Assembly: GCA_028023455.1 (NCBI GenBank)
Contig: JAQFVV010007256.1
Location: forward strand, 56,185-120,184
Direction of reading: 5' to 3'
Source: Epiperipatus broadwayi
Lineage: Eukaryota; Onychophora; Udeonychophora; Euonychophora; Peripatidae
DNA length: 64,000 bases
Part shown: positions 46,846-60,360 of the stretch, piece after piece
How positions within the stretch are numbered: position 1 is the first letter of the stretch
How the letters are laid out: each line of letters begins with the position of its first letter
Translations under genes and position numbers: made by a program
Notes under the pieces: generated by a model
Database searches by the model: none
Seen by the model: the letters and a program-made list of their open reading frames with translations, nothing else
Told to the model about the DNA's origin: nothing

Positions 46846-48049
46846 AATATGAACAAAGTTATGGGCACAGCTAATTTAATAATGATAGCATTGAAGAAGT
46901 GTCTAACTGATTTAACTGCTATTAATAATTTTTGTTTTCTTTCCATTATAAATTTAATTACAGAGAGATATTTTACATGATTCTGAAATTATTTTGTTAA
47001 ATTTTATATTTTCATCAAAGATGATGTACTAGAATCTATTGGAAGATAATGCATGTCTGATAAGTTATTCAAATAAATTTTCATACCATGATTCTTACTA
47101 TATAGCTAATATTTCATTCATAATTTGCATTTTAATTTAGTGTACTTTTAGAGTTAAAAAATATATAATTCAAGTTTAGTGACTTGAACATGTACAACTA
47201 AGAATTTCAAAATGAGCAGTTTATAAAAGTATACTTTTCTAATTTTTTTTTTACAGATGCATTGAATTACAAATAATCAAATTGAAAATTTTTGTTAAGA
47301 TGTTTGACAATAAACAAAAATACTAAGTCTAAATCATTTCTGGCAATTTTTAAAACAATCACTTAAATCAGGTTTTTAAATTATTTATATATTAAAATAT
47401 AGAATTACCCAAATGAACTACCAAATCTATTAGTTATATTTTATAATATACATTGCAATAAATGTAAAATAATGTTAGCATAATAAACAACTGTATGTAA
47501 ATAAATGCATCTCACAACTTTTTTACATGCCCATATATAATTAATAAAAAATAAAAATGGTTAATTAAAATGAGTAAATATTTCATTAACATTTACATTG
47601 TTACTGCTACTGCTGTACTACTGTTATTATGTTTCAACAATAGTAATCTTTATTAATTTTTTAAGTTACATAGTATTACATAAATTTGATTGTAAGGGTT
47701 ACAATTGCAATCATGTTGTACAGGTTTTTATAGGGATTAATTTTAAGGATTACATTAATCGGGTTGCAAGGTATATTTTTACCAAAATACTGCTACTAGT
47801 TTTGGCTACAGAGATGGATATCAAGTTTAATCATTAAATTTTAAAAAAAAAACAGTTCAATATAAAACTCATCTTCATAGATAGATAGATATGACCTAAA
47901 ATTGTAAAATATGGCATCATATTGGAAGTTTTTAACAGTCACTAAATTAATCTTAATGTTTTTTTAATTATTAGTCTTGGTGTACAATAGGGAGGTAACT
48001 TAGAATCCATGTGGTATAAAATCAAGTTATGGGTGCTGTATGAAGAACA
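46846..48049. other. Intron, no gene seen
   Basis: AT-rich with short tetranucleotide (GATA)n near 47880. Confidence 0.6.
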
Positions 48050-51000
48050 AAGTCAATTCAGATATGGTGAGCAGCTGGTAGATTGTAATAGATGGGAAGT
48101 AAATTCTGCAGTCAGGTGGTGGATGGTGTTGAAGGCAGTTAGTGAAGGTGAGCTATGTTGAGAGTAATGGATGGTACCATGAATGCTATTCAATGTGAGT
48201 ATTGTTGGACTATAATTGTTGGGTATTGTTGGACTATAATTGTTTATAGATTGGACAATAGTTTCAGTAGTGACTATCTGGGGATACAGTATTGTTGTCA
48301 TGGGTCTTGATTTGTTGAAGCTTATTTATGAATGTATCTGGGTGTCTTCTGGTGTTGTTACAATGGTGAAGATGCAGCAAGTACACCAGAAGGCATACAG
48401 GGTGAAAATTGTTGCACATGCTGGGGGGGATGTATCTACTGATAGTATTGAATTAGCTGTTCTAGAGATGCAACTGGTCATGGCACTTCTGAAAGTGATG
48501 CTGTTGAGTTTGCTCTGTTACACAACATAAAGTGCAGAATGGATTTATATTTTTGTGTATATAGTGATACTGGAGAAATGCATGCAGTTAAGATTAACTA
48601 AGAAATCAAAAAAATTAGGCTGCAGAAATCATCTTTTGAAGGAATGGAGTAGCTGGTAGTTATTGATACCAAGCGTAGGAAAAAAAATCTTTGTTGGTTT
48701 CCAGATATAGTATGGTGTATGCTTGCCAGTATGTGTATGTATCAGTCATTGGGAAGGTTGATCAGTTGGATGCTGATAAAATTTATTAGTAAAATGGGGT
48801 GATAAATGAAACTGAGAGGGCAAGGTTTATTATTAGGAATTACAGTACTTGTAACAGTGATTGTAGTGCTGAGAAATTTTGAATGATTGAGGCAATTGAA
48901 TTTATGACCTTTTAGATATAGAACATTTTGTTACTGAGGAGACCCAGACCATTATTAATGGATGGGCATCTAAGTCTCTTAGCTGATATTAAAACTGTAT
49001 TCCTACTTGCAGAGAAAGGAGATGGGAGAATTAAACAATTTTGAAAATTTAACAATAGGTAATATGTAATCTTGGTCATTGTGGGTATATTAAATAGGTG
49101 AATTTTAGTGTAAAGGTAGAGATAAGATTTGGAGAGAGAGTTAGTAATCTGTGTGGCATTTTCTTTATGCTTGTTTTGTAAGGTGTTCTTCATCATAAGT
49201 GGGCCCATGTAAAATGGAAAACTGAAGAAACTGGTTGCCTTTTACTGACAATATTTGAATGTATGATTTGTTGGTATATATAAACCATGCTGCTGTTTTA
49301 CATGTTAAATCTAAGTTTATATATAGCAGTATATTGATTGAAGATGGTTTTTAATATGGGGAGATGTTTATGAGAAGACAGGAAGATAGTGACATCATCC
49401 ATGTATGCTGTACATGGGATGTATTGGGAAGTATATATAATTTGGATGCCTGAAAATGTCTGTAGTATATTCTTTAGTAGGGATTTATATAAAAAATGAA
49501 GAGCAGTGCATTGAGGTGAGCCTTGGGAGGTGAAATATTTAGGGGTGAATGATGATGAACTTTTCCCATTGTGAGTGATATGTATCTCTCTTTTCTATTA
49601 GTAAATTGGCAATTAAGTAAAGCAGAGTATTGAAATGGTAGTGTCAGCTAGCATATCGATCGAATGAGAATAGAGACAAAGTCAAATGCTGACCATATCT
49701 AACTGAACTGCAATTAGAGGAAAACAGCTTGAATAGAAGAAGAGCCTTTTGTTGCAAATGGCATATTGGAGATTATAGAAAAGTATGGGTGGTTCTAGAT
49801 AATTCTTGACAACTTTTTCTAGTATCTTAATTCCCAGTGCCCCAAGAAAATTGGATAAAGGTTAGTAAGAGTAGAGGTTAAGCCTGATTTTTTGGAAATG
49901 ATCCCTTTGATGTCATGTATTCTTTTGGGATAGATAATTTGTCAGCTCACAGAGGTATAATTTAGTAAAGTACCTAAGATGGGCAAAAATAAAAAGCAGA
50001 AATTTCATTGGAACCTGAGTGACAAGAGTTATTTATGGTAGAAATCTTGTCATCAAATTGTATGGTTTGTATCAGGTAGTCCAAATAAATCTAAAGGTAA
50101 TATGAATGCATTATGGATTTGTAACCTCTGCTTAAAATATTGGTATATAGAATTAATCTTGTTATAGCTTGCACACATATTATCATCAACTCGGAGTGCC
50201 AGAAGACATTCAGTGTGGATGAGTGGCCCTAGCCCCAGTGGGAATATATCCCTGGATTCACATTTGTTGATTAATAAGACAAATCTTTCTTTTTTTTTAA
50301 TGGTGAGATATTCTTAAAATTGGTTTATGGTTTTTTGATAAGCCTGAAAAAGTGCATGTAATTGTCAGTGTGTATGATGAGCAAGCTTGATTAGTGTAAT
50401 ACATGTATGCAAATCATCAATCCATACCAGAAGTCAGGTGAACTATGTGTGAGATGTTGGATATGGAATGATATTATATGTATAAAGGTGAGATACCTTT
50501 GACTGGGTCAAGTTCTATTACTTCCATTTCTGCAACATAATATGTGTTTCAGAGAATAAATACTCTGTGGTAGATGAGGGGAAAAAAACTCAAATGCTTT
50601 TATGCAAATGAATGGCTGCAATGTGTAGTTCATCAAGATTCAAAATGAGAGATTGTCTAGAATGGTCAAAAAAAGGAGTAGGATTAAGGTCAAGGGTGAG
50701 CAAAAGCAAAGATCGATGAGTGAGGCATGTTGCTTATTATTGAATGTGATAGAGTTGGCCAGCAGAAAGATTTGACCACTTATAAATAGGAAGGTTATTA
50801 TGTGAAGACATTTTGACTTGAATGATTGATGATCAAGATTTAAAATCCCCCATTAAAACAGTTGGAAGAGGAAAGAGGCAAGTAATGAGTTAATTGTCAG
50901 GATAATGATTAAAATAACAGAACCAAGAGGGATAAATACAAACAATGTTTAATGTCACAACAGCTATGAAATGTAGTGATTAAGAGATTAGTGTCTATAT

Positions 51001-51200
51001 AAATAATCTTGAATAGTGAAAATAGGCAGTCAGGTATGATAAAAATACCAGTTTCAGTGGATGGTGAAGATGTATCACTGAAGCAGGCACAGAAGTCCTG
51101 TCTATTGAGGTAAGCAGTGTACATCTATTGTATATTTTTGTCTCAAGCAATCTAAGGACATGAAGTTGTATATTGTGTATCTATTTTTTTAATTGAAAAA
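48050..51200 (-). pseudogene. Decayed LINE ORF2 with YMDD reverse transcriptase
   Basis: The minus-strand reading near 49560-49389 gives YFTSQGSPQCTAL (motif B) then, after a spacer, CTAYMDDVTIFLSSHKHLP (motif C, YMDD at about 49395-49410). Downstream to about 48050 there are only fragments. AYxDDVTxF is typical of L1/Tx1-like LINEs, but decay prevents a firm clade call. Many stops and frameshifts are present. The ORF1-like region lies upstream on the same strand (52369-53160). Confidence 0.65.
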
Positions 51201-51699
51201 AAAAAAAGATATTGAATTGATACCTCAAGAATTAAGTGCAATAATTTTTAGTTTCATTTATCAGGGGTTTTCAAAGTAATCAATTCTATTAATCAATCAG
51301 GGTGTGTGTAAACTCTAATATTTTCAAGAAGGTCTGGCTATATTATTATGAATTTATAATGGTGCTTGATTAATAGCTAACCATGTTTGATGACAAGATG
51401 TTGAGTGTTTGTTGTTGTTGATTGGCTGTAGAGATAGATTGATCTATGGAACTGGTTAGATAATGAACATTTAGTTTGCAAAGAGAATATGACTGGTTTC
51501 TACAGAGTTCATATCCAGCCTCAACAGATCAACCACATCTACTTTTGGTTTTTTTAAATTTTCTGAGACTTTTTGAGGTGCACAAATTTACTTTTTGCTT
51601 TATTAGAAGTATGGGGAGAGAGGTGACTGTTGTAGGTAATAAACATGGGGAAATTGTCTCTATGATATGTGTTGAGGTTTTATTATAAATAGTATTATA

Positions 51700-52100
51700 G
51701 GGTATATGAGCACAGACTTTCAGATGACCCATCACTATCCACTCTATCTAATAACACTGATACCCTTAAGCACATATATGCTGAAAAGATAAATAATCAC
51801 CAATATATGTATTTCATGCTAAACCAGCAATCATCAGTTGGTCCAGATTATCATCTCCCACACATATATACTGTAAGTGCTCAGATATATATTAAGATAA
51901 ACAATTTTCATACTTTAATGGACAGGCTCCAATCTTCTACACACTCCAACTCTTCAACCATCCATCCAATTGAAAATCTGATGATGGAATGCTCGAAGGC
52001 CACCCTAAGGCCAAGATTTATGTCACACCCATGTTGACCTAAGGTCAATCTGAACCCCACATGTACAAGATATAATCCATTTAATACATATGCAAGGATG
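51700..52100 (+). repeat. Family C copy inserted in the LINE region
   Basis: From GAGCACAGACTTTCAGATGA through AATGGACAGGCTCCAATCTTC and ATTGAAAATCTGATGATGGAA to ATGCAAGGATGGGCAG, it matches the left arm at 10342-10870 in the same order and orientation. Confidence 0.75.
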
Positions 52101-52368
52101 GGCAGACATCTCTACAATGTAATAACTGAAACACAGCTTGTGTTTCAGTTATTATAAATAGTATAGTTATTGTGATAAGTATAATTATAAATAAGAGCTG
52201 CAGGGCAAGCTTAATCTTATTTGAGACAGTGCTGGCTTCAGGTTTTGCATTGGTAGGAGTGTTGGCAATCAATATTATATGAGGTAAATTGAGGCATGAT
52301 TATCATTATTGGGCTGTTTTGTATATCAATTGAGTTGGCATAATTATCATTATCTGTCTCATGGAATG

Positions 52369-53190
52369 TCAAATCAATAAATGATGGATCAAGATTGAGG
52401 GTAGGTGAGTATATTGGATAGGTAGTATATGCATGGATAAACTCTTATTGATGGATGCAATTATGGAAAGATTTGCTGTTGTCTGTTCTTTGTTGACTTG
52501 GAGATTTAAGTGATCAGATGATTTTTCTGAAAGTGAGGTTTGGAGATTAGCACATTGCAGAACTAAATGACCCCACTGGTGACAGGAGTAGCACTGGGGT
52601 TTTAATAATCTTGTTATATAGTCATAGGGTAGTTTTTGATCAATGATTTGTGTGGGAATTATGATTGGATCGATGTCATGGCACAGTTGTAATTTGAAGT
52701 CATAGTTATTACTAGGGACTGGTATAGGAATATCCTTTAGATATATGAAGTGACAAGCTATAACTTTACCAAATAGTTGCATCATGTGCTAAAAATTTTG
52801 AAGGGTGTATCCCAAGTAGGTATTTTTGAGCACCCATGATATAGTTGTAATGATTTGTACCCACCATAATTAAGGTAAATTTTCTAAGTGATTTTATTTG
52901 TGCTTGAAATTGGTCTCTCTCTCTGTAGTTCTAAAAGAATTTGATTATCAAATGCCTGAGATTTGGATGGTTCAGCAATACATGCAATGATATCCCACAG
53001 CCCATACAAGGATATTGCATCAAAGAATAATTGCCTAGGAAATTTATATAGAGAAATGTTGTCTGTAGCCGATAGAATTATGGGCTGAATGGAATTTTTT
53101 TTAACAGTTGCAAATAATCCTCTTGGGATCAAATTATTGAACTTATCATTGATTATCATAGGAGTATCTGTGTTCCAAACTATGGGGGAG
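52369..53190 (-). pseudogene. LINE ORF1-like protein with zinc knuckle
   Basis: Two minus-strand frames (53159-52884 and 52785-52369) appear to be one protein broken by a frameshift. The first contains FPRQLFFDAISLYGLWDIIA and CIAEPSKSQAF; the second has HFIYLKDIPIPVPSN, then RLLKPQCYSCHQWGHLVLQC, a CCHC knuckle (C-x2-C-x4-H-x4-C). Such knuckles occur in LINE ORF1 and Gag proteins. Orientation and position upstream of the YMDD RT at 49.4 kb suggest ORF1 of the same LINE; this link is inferred. Confidence 0.6.
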
Positions 53191-53849
53191 AATTGTGATT
53201 TTTACTTATTGAGGTCCAGTTTCCTGGTGTCACTAGGGGTGATTTTTCTATAGGAGTTAACTTGGGAATAGTTGAAATATTGTTACTTTTGTTATTAATA
53301 TCGAATGGATTATTACCTTTACTATCGATCTATTGAGGATAATTTTTAGTAACATTAGCAAATGTTTATATTATCTTTGAACTTTGGAACACAGTATTAG
53401 TGAAATTAGATGTTAAAATATTGTTACTTTTGTTATTTATATTATTACTTTTGCTACTGATCTGGTATTATTTTTAGCAACATTTGCATCTGTTTGTATT
53501 ATCTTCGAACTTTAAAACTCTACCTAGTCATGTAACAGCACAGTCACTATATTAACCAGCAAATTATTATTAGACAAATTAATTATTTTGTAATTTTTGA
53601 TTACCAAATTTAAACTAATTTTTATCAAATGAGTTAGCAAGTAATTAAAGACAAACAGTTGTAATTAGAGATGAGAATTTTTATCTTATCAAATGAAAGT
53701 TTTAAATTAATTTTAAGCAAATAATTACCTGGGTTGTTGATAGATGTACAACTGCTGAGCTATTATTATTATTATTATTATTATTAAATTAAATTGAAAA
53801 TTAAATTATTATTATGTTTCAGAAGTAAATTTTATTGAGACTCAAAAAA

Positions 53850-54500
53850 AGGTTACATAAATTACATGGGAAAACATAAGGTCTTTGATACAATTTAATG
53901 CATGATATTACATATGCAATAAGGATTTGCAATCTTAAATGCATATGATAGAGAAAAAACATGATTTATAGTAATTAAAAGAAGAATGATTGTTGCATAA
54001 CAAGGGTTTACATAGAACTTTTAAATGGGATTTTGAGAAAAATAGTATGGAGTGAAAAATATATGAGATGAGGGTGGAATTGGTGTTAAATTGATATGTG
54101 ATTGTACATAAATTGTATCTATTTGGTGGAAAGGATTATTGTTTTCATATCTGTCTCACTGTTTATGTGTTTCATAAGTCGTATGTGAAAAACATGAGTT
54201 TTTAGCTACAATTCAATACATGAGATTACATATGCAATGAAAATTTACAATTTTGCTTATCATTAAAAAAAGATGATTTACAGTAGTTGGAAGAAGAATA
54301 ACTGTTGCACAACTAGATACATATGTCAAATTACATTTACATAAATCTTTCAAATTATTATGAGGTGCATGGTGATATTTGTAATACATTTTGGGAGGGT
54401 GGTAGAGTTAGTATTGTATTGGTGTATGGCTGTACATAAACTGTGATTATTTTTTGGTGAGCATTGTAGGTGTCAAGACTAATCTTATTGTTCATGTATT
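53850..54500 (-). repeat. Two-copy tandem repeat of about 325 bp upstream of LINE ORF1
   Basis: Copy 1 (about 53850-54175) and copy 2 (about 54176-54500) share, in order, ACATGAG..., GATTACATATGCAAT, GATTTA[CT]AGTA, AAGAAGAAT, CATAAAT and GGGTGGxAxTxGxxxTTxxxTTG. They lie on the 5' side of the minus-strand LINE, where promoter monomers would be expected. Confidence 0.5.
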
Positions 54501-55614
54501 GTACATTTAAAATTTATATGAGGTAAGTTGGTGTAGTAATCTTGTAAATTTGTGTGAATTAGTGGGTTGATGAGGCAAGTGTACCATGTTACTCTCAAGT
54601 GGTGCATTGTTTATTTCTGAGTTCACCATGGTGTGATGTTGGAGCTTTGAGTTCATGCATGGCAGGCACTTGAGTGTTGAAATTCCAGAGAGTGGGGTGG
54701 AAGCAGTACAGAGAGCAGTTGGAGTCTGTGGCTGACATAATGATGGACATGGAGAGGGGATGTCTAAATTGAAGGAAATATCCTATGTGGCATGGTAATA
54801 ATAAATTTTGACAAATGGTTGTGAGCATGGCGACATTCATACCAGAGAGAGGGGGTTTACAATCTTGTGTTTTTAAGTCTAAGTTTTAAATGTTTTTTGC
54901 ATTGGTTGTTATTGAAGTATAAAATTGTCTTATTCAGTAATGGATTTAAAATATCTTTGTTTTTCCTGATAAGAAAATTGCTCCTGGTCATGCTGGCATA
55001 AATACTTTAATGAGCTAAAGCTAGAAACATGGTAGAATAGGTTTTGACATCAACCACTTGGTCATGTAGTTGTATAGTCATCATTTTTGATTGGGTTTAA
55101 TAATTTAAAAATGTCCTTTTTTAAGTAAAAGCTTTTGTAAATTCAAAATTATCTTAGAAAAGATGTGTGACATAGTTGATTGTTAATAGTTGATTCAGTA
55201 TATGTTAAGTTTACCTGAAATATTGTAGATTTTAAGTGAGTTGTTTGGGAATTTAAACCTGAAAATTTTTGCTTGTTGCCACCTAGCAATGCTAAGGTTT
55301 TCTGCTAAAACTTTTTCTTGCTAATTGTATATTACTATCTATTATCTATTACACCATAGATTAATTAGGTCAAGTTCAGTCTTTGTGTTGAAATTTATCT
55401 TTTAGAAATGCTAATATTATGCAAATTCTTAGGATTTGAAATAGGAGCTCTTGGAATGAACATGGGCTAAGATTTACTGCAGAACTATTATTATTATTAT
55501 GACCACCATCATTATTTTTATTATTTATGATAGCTTTAAATTCATTCCTAGATTATAAATGTGTAAATATTTGTGGATGCATGCATATGTATTTAATAAA
55601 AATAAAAATAACTT
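54501..55614. other. Intron, no gene seen
   Basis: May include the 5' end of the LINE on the minus strand (an 81-codon minus frame at 54595-54840), but no domain is recognised. Confidence 0.5.
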
Positions 55615-55905
55615 TATAAATTGTTGGAACATAAACCTGAATCATCTGCATTTGGTATCTGCTATTAAATTGTATAACTAATCTTGCCACTCTGTCCGAT
55701 ACACCATCAATCTCCACAATGTTGTTCTTCCACTTTTTATTTATAATGAATCCTACTCCACTTGTATTTTCAATATTTGTGTCTTTATAGTAGAATACAT
55801 GTCCACTTTTTAAATCAATTGTCTCTTCACCTTTTTTTTTAACTTCACAAAATCCAATAACTTATACTTTACTAATATTAATTATTTTAAATAAATATAA
55901 AGTTA
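55615..55905 (-). pseudogene. RTE LINE endonuclease fragment
   Basis: The minus-strand frame reads SGVGFIINKKWKNNIVEI and GVSDRVARLVIQFNSRYQMQ, then IQVYVPT. This is the central part of the apurinic-type endonuclease of RTE/BovB LINEs (pattern GVGFLV, ISDRV, QVYAPT). It stops at the point where the downstream APT motif would lead on, so only a fragment is present. Confidence 0.82.
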
Positions 55906-56289
55906 TAGTCAGTTTTTGAAGTGCTAAAATATTCTTTCTGTTCAACAGCATCTTCATTCTACTCATCAAATGAACTTGTGAAATAGAATAATATGCTTTG
56001 ATAATGATGACAGTTATATAATCTACTTATAATTTAATATTTATTTATATACTTAGTATAGTTAGAATAATAATTTGTAAAATTAATTCCAGTTATTTTC
56101 ATTATTTCAGATTGTAAATGCATAAAACTCAAGTAGAAATTACACAAACAGCCATACTTATAAAATTTAAATATTTTAGTTAATCAATTCTTATGTTACA
56201 TGTATCATACAATCACTAAACAATAATTGGTTGATTATTTTCTTTTAAATTGTGCAATGATTGTAAGTTGATGTAAGGTTTGATTGGTT

Positions 56290-56313
56290 AGAATATGTAT
56301 TAATAATAATAAT

Positions 56314-56362
<49 letters not shown>
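56290..56362. repeat. AAT/TA/CA compound microsatellite
   Basis: (AAT)n followed by (TA)n and (CA)n directly before the foldback at 56364. Confidence 0.95.
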
Positions 56363-56363
<1 letters not shown>

Positions 56364-56364
<1 letters not shown>

Positions 56365-56541
56365 AAATGTTTAAATCACTCACCCAAACATTATTTTTTA
56401 GCAACACCTTCTGAAATATAAAGTCTGAATTTTAAATAGAATGTCTTTTGAATTGTGATGTTTGAAGTTCAGACTTTATATTTGTTCACAGAGGGCATTG
56501 CTGAAAAAATATAATGCTTGGGAAAGTGATTTGAACATTTT
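56364..56541. mobile_element. Foldback MITE just upstream of a GGT exon
   Basis: Inverted ends AAAATGTTTAAATCACT and AGTGATTTGAACATTTT enclose arms with AAATATAAAGTCTGAA / TTCAGACTTTATATTTG. It lies between a TA/CA microsatellite and the acceptor of the exon at 56604. Confidence 0.75.
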
Positions 56542-56603
56542 GTATTGAATTTTCAGCTAGTGATATACACAGAGATATTTTCATATATATGTATCATATA
56601 TAG

Positions 56604-56796
56604 GTTGGCTTGCTATAGCAGTACCAGGAGAAATCAAAGGCCTTTGGGAAGTTCATCGTCATTATGGAAAACTACCTTGGGCTCGTCTTTTAGAGCCTAC
56701 AATAGATTTATGTATGAATGGATATGAAATACATCCAGCATTAGGAAATTCCATTGAATCAAACAAGGATAAAATATTATCAGAACCAAATATATA
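56604..56796 (+). CDS. GGT: Gamma-glutamyltransferase exon (downstream of the two visible)
   Basis: This 193-bp exon continues the GGT large subunit. It begins with GT completing a glycine codon, then reads WLAIAVPGEIKGLWEVH, followed by HRHYGKLPWARLLEPTIDL and a less conserved stretch ending in SEPNI. AVPGE-x-G and the G-[KR]-LPWARL-x-x-P segment are hallmarks of gamma-glutamyltransferases just after the DARE-x-AP block of the previous exon, so the two exons are adjacent in the transcript. The acceptor is ATATAG; the donor is GTAAGA. The exon ends with two bases of a split codon (TA). A foldback MITE ends 62 bp before the acceptor and a long TA microsatellite begins about 10 bp after the donor. 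There is no internal stop, so the gene looks functional here. No downstream exon (small subunit with the catalytic threonine) was recognised to 64000. Confidence 0.9.
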
Positions 56797-56801
56797 GTAA
56801 G

Positions 56802-56804
<3 letters not shown>

Positions 56805-56851
<47 letters not shown>
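56805..56851. repeat. (TA)n microsatellite after GGT exon donor
   Basis: Uninterrupted TA starting about 10 bp past the GTAAGA donor. Confidence 0.95.
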
Positions 56852-57061
56852 TTAAAATATATTTAGGTAAATATTGTTGTTAATTAATAGATAGTGTGGC
56901 TCAGTTTGGGTTATGAATTTTAATTGGCAAGTGCTTAGTCACATCATAACAGAATATAACAAATTATATTATAGTTTTAATGTCCACATTTTAACAGGTT
57001 ATGAAAATATATAGTTTAACATTCAAAATATATGAGTGTATAAAATGTTTAATTTAATATG

Positions 57062-57065
<4 letters not shown>

Positions 57066-57109
<44 letters not shown>
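57066..57109. repeat. (TA)n microsatellite
   Basis: About 44 bp of TA repeat. Confidence 0.95.
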
Positions 57110-57112
<3 letters not shown>

Positions 57113-57300
57113 AGCCAAATTTTATTTATGTGACTAAATATAAATTCAAACAAGTTGTCCTTAAAATCATTGTTACTAAAATACATTGTAGCCAAAATAT
57201 TAATTATCAATCAAAAGGGCATTGTAACTTAAATTAATTTCTACTTAAGATTTTTAATACATTGTAGCTAAAATATCAGTCTGTGTCTTGAGGGAGAAAA
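57105..57300 (+). repeat. Degenerate tandem repeat, period about 76 bp
   Basis: ACATTGTAGCCAAAATAT-like starts at 57106, 57183 and 57259; the rest of the unit is poorly conserved. Confidence 0.5.
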
Positions 57301-60300
57301 ATGATGATAAGATAGATATAAATCATTTCCAAGATAGCAAAATAAAATCATAATAATAATGATTAGAAACTAGTCATTTCAGTTATATGGTATCTGGCCT
57401 ATTTCAAACCCTAGTTAGGCTGCCATTGTATCCTCAATAAACAAGTAGGAACACATTGTAACTTAAATAAACTATTAAAACATTATAACTTATGAAACAC
57501 CATCAAGTGGGTGAGTACCTTGATAACCCAATGAAAATACTTCCTCAATAAATCCAACAGTAAATTTTACCCACTTTTATCTCTTGGTTTTATATTAAGT
57601 GAACACTTAAGTGAATAACAAGTGAATATGGTCTATCAGGGCACTACTATGCTATCTGAAGCTAGACAAAGTTATATTTTATAACCTTTTAAATGTACCA
57701 AGTTTAAACCCCTTTGGTGGCTTATTTCTAACAATATATAGGATTTTTGATTTTAGACCCATATCATCTTATACACTAATATTAAGATAAATACAAAATA
57801 TTTTTAAGCTATAGTGGTGTATATAAAATGCATCAGACAGAAATTATCTCCTAGATTCTAATATGATAAATGCATTTTAATACTTTCATAAGTTTTACTA
57901 GCTCATATTACACTATTAATTTAGGGTGGTAATTTACTCATCCTTGAATGATGTAGATGATTGAATGGTGGTTATTATAATACAATGAAATCACTATTTA
58001 TTTATGGTCTTTAAATATTTATCTAGCTCATTAATTGACAATGTGATGATGATGACAATGCTGGTACTTCCATCCACAGCTTTAGACCTAAGACTAACAT
58101 GAAATTTAGATTTTTAGAAATTCATAATTATTTGGCTAATTTTAGCATGTCTAAATTTGAACTTAAACTTAATATTCACCAGTGATGATGAATGATCACA
58201 ACTAATAAAGAATACTCTTGATGAAAATATATGCCTCATTTAATAAAACAGATTACCATTTATTACTGCATTACTAACATAAACATACAATCTAAAGATA
58301 GAAATGAAAATTTATATGACTAATAGTTATAAGTTATTATATTCAACTCCTAAGATTAATATTAAATTCTTCCCCCTTTCCTGTTAATGACAATATAGAA
58401 TGGATATCAGTTTGGATAACAAATTGTTAAAATTTTCCATCCACAAGAAACATATTTCATATAAAAAAAATAAACACTCTGTGCACACATACTTTTAAAT
58501 CTTTATACATCTAAACTTAACATATAAAGTAGAATGATTAATTAAAAAAGTGTTAGTTAAATCGAAAAGAAAAATATTTCCAGAAACAAGTTTTGAATTA
58601 CTTCTCTCCCCCTCTAAGTTATCGAGATTGCTACTTCTTAACTAAAAAAAAACAAAACCATAATCTAATATTTTTAATGCTGTATGCCTATTATTCTCAC
58701 ATTCATATACAATTATATACATGTGACAAGTATTGTTATATTACGATGTATGTGTGTTTATCCCCATTATAACTAACATATTATTTAAAAACAACTAATA
58801 ATACAAACAAAAAAAACCTTTTGCATATTAACAAACATTTCATAAATTTAGATTAATATACAATTATACCCTTTAGAAAACAAAATTCATCAATAAATGG
58901 GTATAATAATTTTAGCATACATAAAATCATTAATCAAGCTTATAGCTATTATTACTGAATTAATTATTGGTTTAATTAGATTTTAGTTCTCAGAGTTCAG
59001 ACATAAGAAGAGATAAAACTTTATTGCTAAGAATTTTACTAATAATCCCTGATATCATAAAAGAAAAATATATAATGAAAATTCATATTACCAGTCCCTT
59101 TTATTTTTATTGAGGCTTCCAAGAGTTCAAACTCAGCTTGTTAAATGTCTCTACATTTTGCAGCAAACACATATTAATCTGCACCATGGGCATATGACCA
59201 ATTTCCATGGTTCATTGAAACAGTCTTTTTTTGCTTGACTTGAGGCTTGTAATTCTCTCATAGTGATGATAAAGTTGTTTGCTTCAGTAGGAACCCTTTG
59301 GCACTGGAACTGTTTCTTCTTTTCCTGTTCAGCCTAATTCTTCTAATAGATGTAGGATATCTGTTGTTCTCATATTTATAATTTTTCTGGGGTTTAAACT
59401 CAATCACTGTAATTGGAACTCACATGGTTTAATACTTGTCAGCAGATTATTTTCATTCAGCTTTTAAATGCAGGTGAATGTTTTTTTCTACTTAAAATAT
59501 GAATGAGTATCCAGTCACTTCAATCAATCATAAGGTGTAGAATACTTTTACTTCAGACAATTTTTTTATATAATGTGTTGGCCAATGGCAGTCTGATAGA
59601 CAGATGAGATATATAGATTTTAACCTGCCATTTTGTTTATATTAATCTTAAAAAAATGTATATAAAAATGATTTCAAATTGATATCTTGCAGAATTTAAA
59701 GCTTGTCTTTTCTCCAGTTTCAATATTTAAAATATCTCTTTCTAATTGATTCTCCAGGCTTTTTTATACATTTCTTTTTTTTATTTTCAGCTAACCCATT
59801 TAATTAGACTGACTATGTGATTTTTCTTTAACTGCTGTTAAAAAAATAATAAATTCACAATAACATGATTTCTTCTTTCTTTTTTTCATTATCATGACAA
59901 ATTTTGCAATACTATGAAATATCTTTTTCTTTGATGTGATGATTTCAGCTGGACCTCTGAGTTTTAAGAAATACAGATACAAAAAATAAGTCTTTATAGC
60001 AACAACCTTTGAGTAAAAAAAATAATTTGACAGAATTGTCTCTTTTTTCCCAATAGGTGTAAATGTAGATTTATTTATGCAATACATCCACCCTTTGTCA
60101 TTCAAATCATTTATAAAAACTGGCATATTAAAATAATCTGAATGCTTCTTAGAAACTATACTTTTAATATTTAAAATTAAATCCTTAAAACTTTTAAACC
60201 ATAATCATAGAGGAAAAAAATAGAAATAGAGAATAAAAATAGCAGAATCTAGCAAGTGTAGATTAATTTTGAAGAAAGTTAATATTTGAAATATGAAAAT

Positions 60301-60360
60301 TACAAACTAAAATAGCTTGTTCACAGACAAAACTGCCTATATGTGTTATAACCTTACTTT
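57301..60360. other. Downstream intron, no exon found
   Basis: AT-rich and unusually free of recognisable transposons. No reading that fits the next GGT segment was found on the plus strand. Confidence 0.55.

Noticed and set aside
52355-52410. Plus-strand SWNVKSINDG, resembling a LINE endonuclease start
   Set aside because: It lies on the strand opposite to the LINE coding regions around it and a stop follows within about 15 codons; probably chance.
57105-57300. TTGTAGCCAAAAT repeats resembling the start of the GGT exon (TTGCAGCCAAAATGG)
   Set aside because: Only about 12 bases match and no coding reading follows.
59800-60126. 108-codon minus-strand frame downstream of the second GGT exon
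   Set aside because: Lysine/phenylalanine-rich, no motif, wrong strand for GGT.
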